Source of the DNA: Paenibacillus sp. FSL H7-0737
GTDB lineage: Bacteria > Bacillota > Bacilli > Paenibacillales > Paenibacillaceae
Direction of reading: 5' to 3'
Assembly: GCF_000758545.1 (NCBI RefSeq)
Contig: NZ_CP009279.1
Coordinates: 3,658,001-3,722,000, forward strand
Length of the DNA stretch: 64,000 bases
The notes under the pieces: generated by a model
What the model was told of the DNA's origin: nothing
The model's database searches: none
What the model saw: the letters and a program-made list of their open reading frames with translations, nothing else
Shown here: in pieces, positions 60,501 to 64,000 of the stretch
Numbering within the stretch: position 1 is the first letter of the stretch
Layout: each line of letters begins with the position of its first letter
Made by a program: the position numbers and the translations under genes

Positions 60501-60634
60501 GACGTCTCCTTATAATTTGAACATCGTTTAGTCATTGAACACTGTTAAATATATATAATTTATAACGTTCTTTTCTATATAGTAAGTCACAGGCAAACCA
60601 CCCAACCCTTATTGTCAAATCCAAACATGAAAAA

Positions 60635-60660
60635 TCCGCCAGTCCTTATAGACTGGCGGA
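60635..60660 (-). terminator. Terminator of the YjcZ gene at 60685
   Basis: TCCGCCAGTC/GACTGGCGGA with TTTTTC on the minus strand; nearly the same stem as the terminator at 1029-1058. Confidence 0.8.
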
Positions 60661-60684
60661 ACCAAACTTCATGATGTTAAAGGA

Positions 60685-60786
60685 TTACAGACAAAGAGTT
60701 TTAGTGATGATAACCAACAGGATAAACAGAACCAGAATCGCTCCTGTGGAAGTAAATCCACCATATCCTCCTGCGAATTCGCCCAT
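60685..60786 (-). CDS. YjcZ family sporulation peptide
   Basis: 33 residues, MGEFAGGYGGFTSTGAILVL then FILLVIITKTLCL, after AAAGGAGGAGTTAAA. Paralogue of 1092-1187 and 1215-1370 with an identical promoter layout. A single membrane helix; mother-cell or forespore membrane role unknown. Confidence 0.85.
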   Translation of the reverse strand: MGEFAGGYGGFTSTGAILVLFILLVIITKTLCL

Positions 60787-60817
60787 TTTAACTCCTCCTT
60801 TGTAATTGAGTACACCA

Positions 60818-60844
60818 TAAGATATGCTAAATCCCACTCTGTGC
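60818..60844 (-). promoter_or_regulatory. Putative sigma-K-like promoter of the YjcZ gene
   Basis: GCAC (60841-60844), 14 bases, CATATCTTA (60818-60826) on the minus strand; the same as at 1405-1431. Confidence 0.5.
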
Positions 60845-60906
60845 TTGGGTGAAATGAACAAAAATAACCCAACAATCCTGTTAAGGCTGTTAGGTTATTC
60901 ATTGTT

Positions 60907-60934
60907 AGTTTACATAATAATTATTATGTAAACT
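60907..60934. repeat. 28-bp palindrome, copy 4
   Basis: AGTTTACATAAT-AATT-ATTATGTAAACT, a perfect 28-bp palindrome. Between the GNAT gene end and the YjcZ promoter; followed by TTTTT on the plus strand. Confidence 0.9.
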
Positions 60935-60970
60935 TTTTCCGCGTTTATCTTAATTATCGTGAGATAACCA

Positions 60971-61534
60971 TTAATTTTTCATGACTACATCATCGCTGTT
61001 ACCTTTACAATCATTAACCTTATTATTAGTTAATGTGTTGAAGTATTGACTCGGATTTCCTTGAGGCGGATTAAAACGCTCTTTAAATTCTCCATTTGTG
61101 TACTCTCCAATCACTCTATGCCAGAAACTACGGGCAGGCGTATTCGCACGTACCTGTGACACCTTCCAGTCGCCTGGATACATATCAAACAATTTATGCG
61201 CGGCCCAGGTCCCCACACCGCTCCGGCGATATTTTTGCATCACAAAAAACTCAGTCATGTAAAATTGCCCTTCGGGATCATACAACAACCGTTCTACCAA
61301 AGCAAATCCGGCAATATTCCCGTCTACTTTAAACAAATACGCAAATTTATTGTTGCCACTACTCCAAAATGATTCTAATCCCGGATAAGCTGGATATACT
61401 CCATCTTGATCTACATCAAGCTCCAGATAACGGGTGAAATCATATAAATAGTACTGCATTAGTTTGCTTATCGTCTGTTTCCGCTCTTTGGGAACCAGCT
61501 CCATTCCAAGTTCCATTTCGTGCACCTCTGCCAT
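60971..61534 (-). CDS. GNAT-family N-acetyltransferase
   Basis: 187 residues. GNAT core: FKVDGNIAGFALVERLLYDP, MTEFFVMQKYRRSGVGTWAA (RxxGxGxxA acetyl-CoA loop) and VRANTPARSFWHRVIGEYTN. The C-terminal tail NNKVNDCKGNSDDVVMKN is family-unrelated. Acceptor unknown. Confidence 0.8.
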   Translation of the reverse strand: MAEVHEMELGMELVPKERKQTISKLMQYYLYDFTRYLELDVDQDGVYPAYPGLESFWSSGNNKFAYLFKVDGNIAGFALVERLLYDPEGQFYMTEFFVMQKYRRSGVGTWAAHKLFDMYPGDWKVSQVRANTPARSFWHRVIGEYTNGEFKERFNPPQGNPSQYFNTLTNNKVNDCKGNSDDVVMKN

Positions 61535-61779
61535 TTATGTTTACTACACATCATATAACTTAGTTACTTCAGGAGCAAGTTCATCACTAGTAAATAGCTT
61601 TGATCAAAGCCATGGGACAAGAAGAACCGGCTTTACCGTCCTTATTGGGACGGTTTCCGTTTCTGCGAGAAATATAAGGCATAAAGTATGGTGTGAAACT
61701 TATACTTTCTTATATTTGGACAAAACATGATAAGATAGAAAGAAGAAATGATATGCAAACTATGGAAAAGGTGAATCAC

Positions 61780-62862
61780 ATGAGCGTTCAAAAGAACGAT
61801 GACCGTAAAAAACTGGATCTAAAGCTACCTCTCATGCCTTGGTTCGTTCAGCAGTTTATTGATTATAAGCGTCCTGATCTATCCCCATCCACCCTGCTGG
61901 AGTATATTCGGGACTATGAGTCCTTTTTTGGATGGCTGCGTGCAGAAGGCCTCTCACAGGCCAACTCCAATACAGAGATCACTCTGCTGGAATTAGAAAC
62001 CCTGCATATGGATAGTATTGTTGGATACCGCCTACACCTCACTACCCGAGCTGAGGGAACCAATACACGAGTAACCGTGTCCCGTAAGCTGTCCGCATTA
62101 CGCTCTTTATTTCATTATTTAAGTCAAATCGCTGAGGACGAGAACTTCTATCCATTGCTTAAGCGAAACATTATGGCTAAGGTTGAAGTTAAACGAACGC
62201 ATAAACCTAAGGATACTGCTACTAAATTAAAGGGCAAGATTCTAGAGGATGAGGAACTGCTGGAATTTGTGGGGTACATTTTCGAAGGATATGGACGAGA
62301 TGTTGAAGGAAACAAGCAGGCCTATTACTCCTTTCAATTAAATCGTGAACGCGATGCTTGTATTGCCAGCTTAATTCTGAATTCTGGTCTTCGTGTATCC
62401 GAAGTAGTCAATCTAAACGTAGATGATCTGGATGTTAATAACAAGCTGATCTATGTCACCCGAAAAGGGAACAATGATGAAACCTTCAAAACCCCTGTTT
62501 ATTTTCGAGAACAAGCTAAAGAGGATTTAGCTCTTTATTTAAGCCTACGTCAATCCCGTTATAAAACGCCGAAGAGGGAAAAAGCTTTATTTATCGCTTT
62601 GCCCAATGGACGGCAAGAAGGCAAACGCATGACCAAAAGAGCCATTCAAGAAATGATTATTAAATATGCAAAACGCTTTGGTAAGCCCTATCTAACGGTA
62701 CATAAGCTTCGTCACTCTTTTGCAACAGACTATTATCTGCAAAACGATATTTATAAAACGAAAGAACAGCTCGGGCATGCTTCGACAGAAACAACCGAGA
62801 TCTATGCTCATCTCACGGACAAAACGATGTCTGAGGCGATTGAACGCCGTTTGGATAGTTAA
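61780..62862 (+). CDS. xerS: Tyrosine recombinase XerS
   Basis: 360 residues from the ATG after GAAAAGGTGAATCAC. The N-terminal PWFVQQFIDYKRPDLSPSTL with YESFFGWLRAEGLSQANSNT and SRKLSALRSLFHYLSQIAED is characteristic of XerS, the single recombinase some Firmicutes use for chromosome dimer resolution at difSL. The catalytic residues are complete: [46 protein letters not shown]. Strong terminator. No difSL site was recognised nearby. Confidence 0.9.
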   Translation: MSVQKNDDRKKLDLKLPLMPWFVQQFIDYKRPDLSPSTLLEYIRDYESFFGWLRAEGLSQANSNTEITLLELETLHMDSIVGYRLHLTTRAEGTNTRVTVSRKLSALRSLFHYLSQIAEDENFYPLLKRNIMAKVEVKRTHKPKDTATKLKGKILEDEELLEFVGYIFEGYGRDVEGNKQAYYSFQLNRERDACIASLILNSGLRVSEVVNLNVDDLDVNNKLIYVTRKGNNDETFKTPVYFREQAKEDLALYLSLRQSRYKTPKREKALFIALPNGRQEGKRMTKRAIQEMIIKYAKRFGKPYLTVHKLRHSFATDYYLQNDIYKTKEQLGHASTETTEIYAHLTDKTMSEAIERRLDS

Positions 62863-62874
62863 TTTTTTGCGAAA

Positions 62875-62926
62875 AGCCGGCCATACCCTATCCGATTTTT
62901 ATGGAAAAGGTGTGGCCGGCTCTCTT
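62875..62926 (+). terminator. Terminator of xerS
   Basis: AGCCGGCCATACCC/GTGTGGCCGGCT stem followed by CTCTTTTTA. Confidence 0.85.
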
Positions 62927-62974
62927 TTTACATGGTTTAAAAAGACTGATCAGATTAGCATTATGTTGAATTAT

Positions 62975-63028
62975 CGGATTTTCTATTGTGAATTTTTCAT
63001 ATAATGAAATGTTGTAAATAATATCGTT
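62975..63028. repeat. Dispersed repeat, copy 2
   Basis: Contains TTTTCTATTGTGAATTTTTC then ATAATGAAATG; similar to 59155-59210. Confidence 0.65.
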
Positions 63029-63092
63029 GGCATATTAGATAATTAGCTATTTCCGTCCTATTGTTAATGTCAAAAAGCATTTTACCTTTATC

Positions 63093-64000
63093 CTATCCCC
63101 GTATTTCTCCCGGAAGCTTGATAATAGTCACTTTAGCACCCGCAGATAAGCCTCGATCCCCTGGTGGAACAACAATCAGACAATCGCTATCCTTGATCGT
63201 GACCATCACGGAAGATTCGTCTATCGCTGCTGGAATGGCATAAAGGCTGCCTTCACGGATCTCTAATCGCGCTCTAACAAATCGGGTAAAGTCATTCACT
63301 CTGTTATAATCTGCACCGAGTGTGGCGCTCCATTCTGGTAAGAACGGCTGTGACGCACACTGCATTAATCTGATAACCGGACGTGCGAACAATTGAAAAC
63401 CAACGAAACAAGCACCTGGATTACCTGATAGGGCTAACAGCAGCTTACCACCTCTAACAGCAGCAGTGGTTACACTTCCCGGACGCATCGTCACTTTATT
63501 AAATAACATATCTCCACTCTGTTCACGAACCAAATCGCCCATAATATCATAATCTCCTACCGATACTCCACCCGTAGTGATTACAAAATCATAGGTTTCC
63601 AGCGCCATCTGTACTTTACTTCGAGCCAGATCCAGATCATCCACAATAGATCCCAGCATCACGGGCTCCCCACCTGCCTCTTTGACTAAAGCTTCGAGCA
63701 TGGGTGAGTTGCTGTTTCGAATTTTGCCAGGCTGTAGTGGTTCATGTACCTCTAGCAGCTCTGTGCCTGTCGCAAAGATAGCTACCTTAGGCCGACGATA
63801 GACTTTCACTGTATGTATGCCAAACGCTGCCAGAACAGCTATATCCCCGGCAGAGATTAATCGCCCCGCTGGCAGCACTAGCTCACCAGAGCTTAACTCC
63901 AGCCCCATCGGTGTGATATTAGACTTCGCTTCCTGCTTCTTTCGAATACCTACGTAAGTCTTTCCTTCCTCCTCACGTGTCTCTGTTACTTCTAGCATAA
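63093..64000 (-). CDS. moeA: Molybdopterin molybdenumtransferase MoeA, cut by window end
   Basis: At least 302 residues; the N-terminal 100 or so lie beyond position 64000. Domain III is GIHTVKVYRRPKVAIFATGT, ELLEVHEPLQPGKIRNSNSP, VITTGGVSVGDYDIMGDLV and the GNPGACFVGFQLFARPVIRL region; a C-terminal beta barrel (FVRARLEIREGSLYAIPAAI) follows. It inserts molybdate into adenylylated molybdopterin. It is convergent with xerS. Neighbours upstream cannot be seen. Confidence 0.92.
   Translation of the reverse strand, partial: MLEVTETREEEGKTYVGIRKKQEAKSNITPMGLELSSGELVLPAGRLISAGDIAVLAAFGIHTVKVYRRPKVAIFATGTELLEVHEPLQPGKIRNSNSPMLEALVKEAGGEPVMLGSIVDDLDLARSKVQMALETYDFVITTGGVSVGDYDIMGDLVREQSGDMLFNKVTMRPGSVTTAAVRGGKLLLALSGNPGACFVGFQLFARPVIRLMQCASQPFLPEWSATLGADYNRVNDFTRFVRARLEIREGSLYAIPAAIDESSVMVTIKDSDCLIVVPPGDRGLSAGAKVTIIKLPGEIRG

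Noticed and set aside
1..64000. tRNA or rRNA genes
   Set aside because: No cloverleaf with a conserved T-loop (GGTTCGAATCC type) or rRNA-like stretch was recognised.

Overview
The window looks like a chromosomal segment of a spore-forming, low-to-medium GC member of the Bacilli, most likely Paenibacillus. The evidence is genes for spore germination and coat proteins (cwlJ, gerQ, a gerP operon), several tiny YjcZ-type sporulation peptides, a XerS-type chromosome-dimer recombinase, and strong AGGAGG ribosome binding sites. These assignments come from reading the protein sequences; no database search was possible.

Positions 1-4.1 kb hold small host-type genes on the minus strand: three YjcZ-like sporulation peptides with look-alike promoters and terminators, a DUF3139-like protein and a secreted YiiX/NlpC-like hydrolase. 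Positions about 4.1-34.6 kb are a prophage of the PBSX/skin (contractile-tail, myovirus-like) type, read mainly on the minus strand. In transcription order it carries early and accessory genes (acidic protein, IDEAL, HNH), an ArpU/Xpf-like late regulator, small and large terminase, portal, minor head protein, protease/scaffold, capsid, head-completion proteins, tail terminator, sheath, tube and tail chaperone, then small proteins and a holin.

The prophage looks defective. Tape-measure, baseplate, fibre and endolysin genes are absent. A truncated rusA is joined to a truncated immA, which points to loss of the repressor and replication module. The integrase stops before its catalytic tyrosine, the cytosine methyltransferase has an in-frame TGA, and the holin appears frameshifted. 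It is also loaded with cargo: a HEPN-motif protein inside the tail operon, an ECF sigma/anti-sigma pair inside the head operon, a DUF4145 protein, an alpha/beta hydrolase, a membrane-anchored Mrr-like nuclease, a small hydrophobic peptide and a RelA/SpoT-type alarmone synthetase. Several of these families have known links to anti-phage defence or toxin-antitoxin systems, so 20.9-28.1 kb is the best candidate for an undescribed system.

Positions 34.7-64 kb are ordinary host chromosome: cwlJ-gerQ, a DUF2500 protein, a Ycf48-like lipoprotein with an APC permease, lactate dehydrogenase, a XerC/D-like recombinase, a LysR regulator divergent from a YjeH-like permease, an esterase, the gerP operon, GNAT enzymes, a stalk-domain protein, panE behind a probable attenuator, an SgrR/MFS pair, a WYL regulator, a Gfo/Idh oxidoreductase, a TetR/flavodoxin pair, xerS and a moeA gene cut by the window end. 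A family of 28-bp palindromes sits in four intergenic gaps here, three of them between convergent genes.
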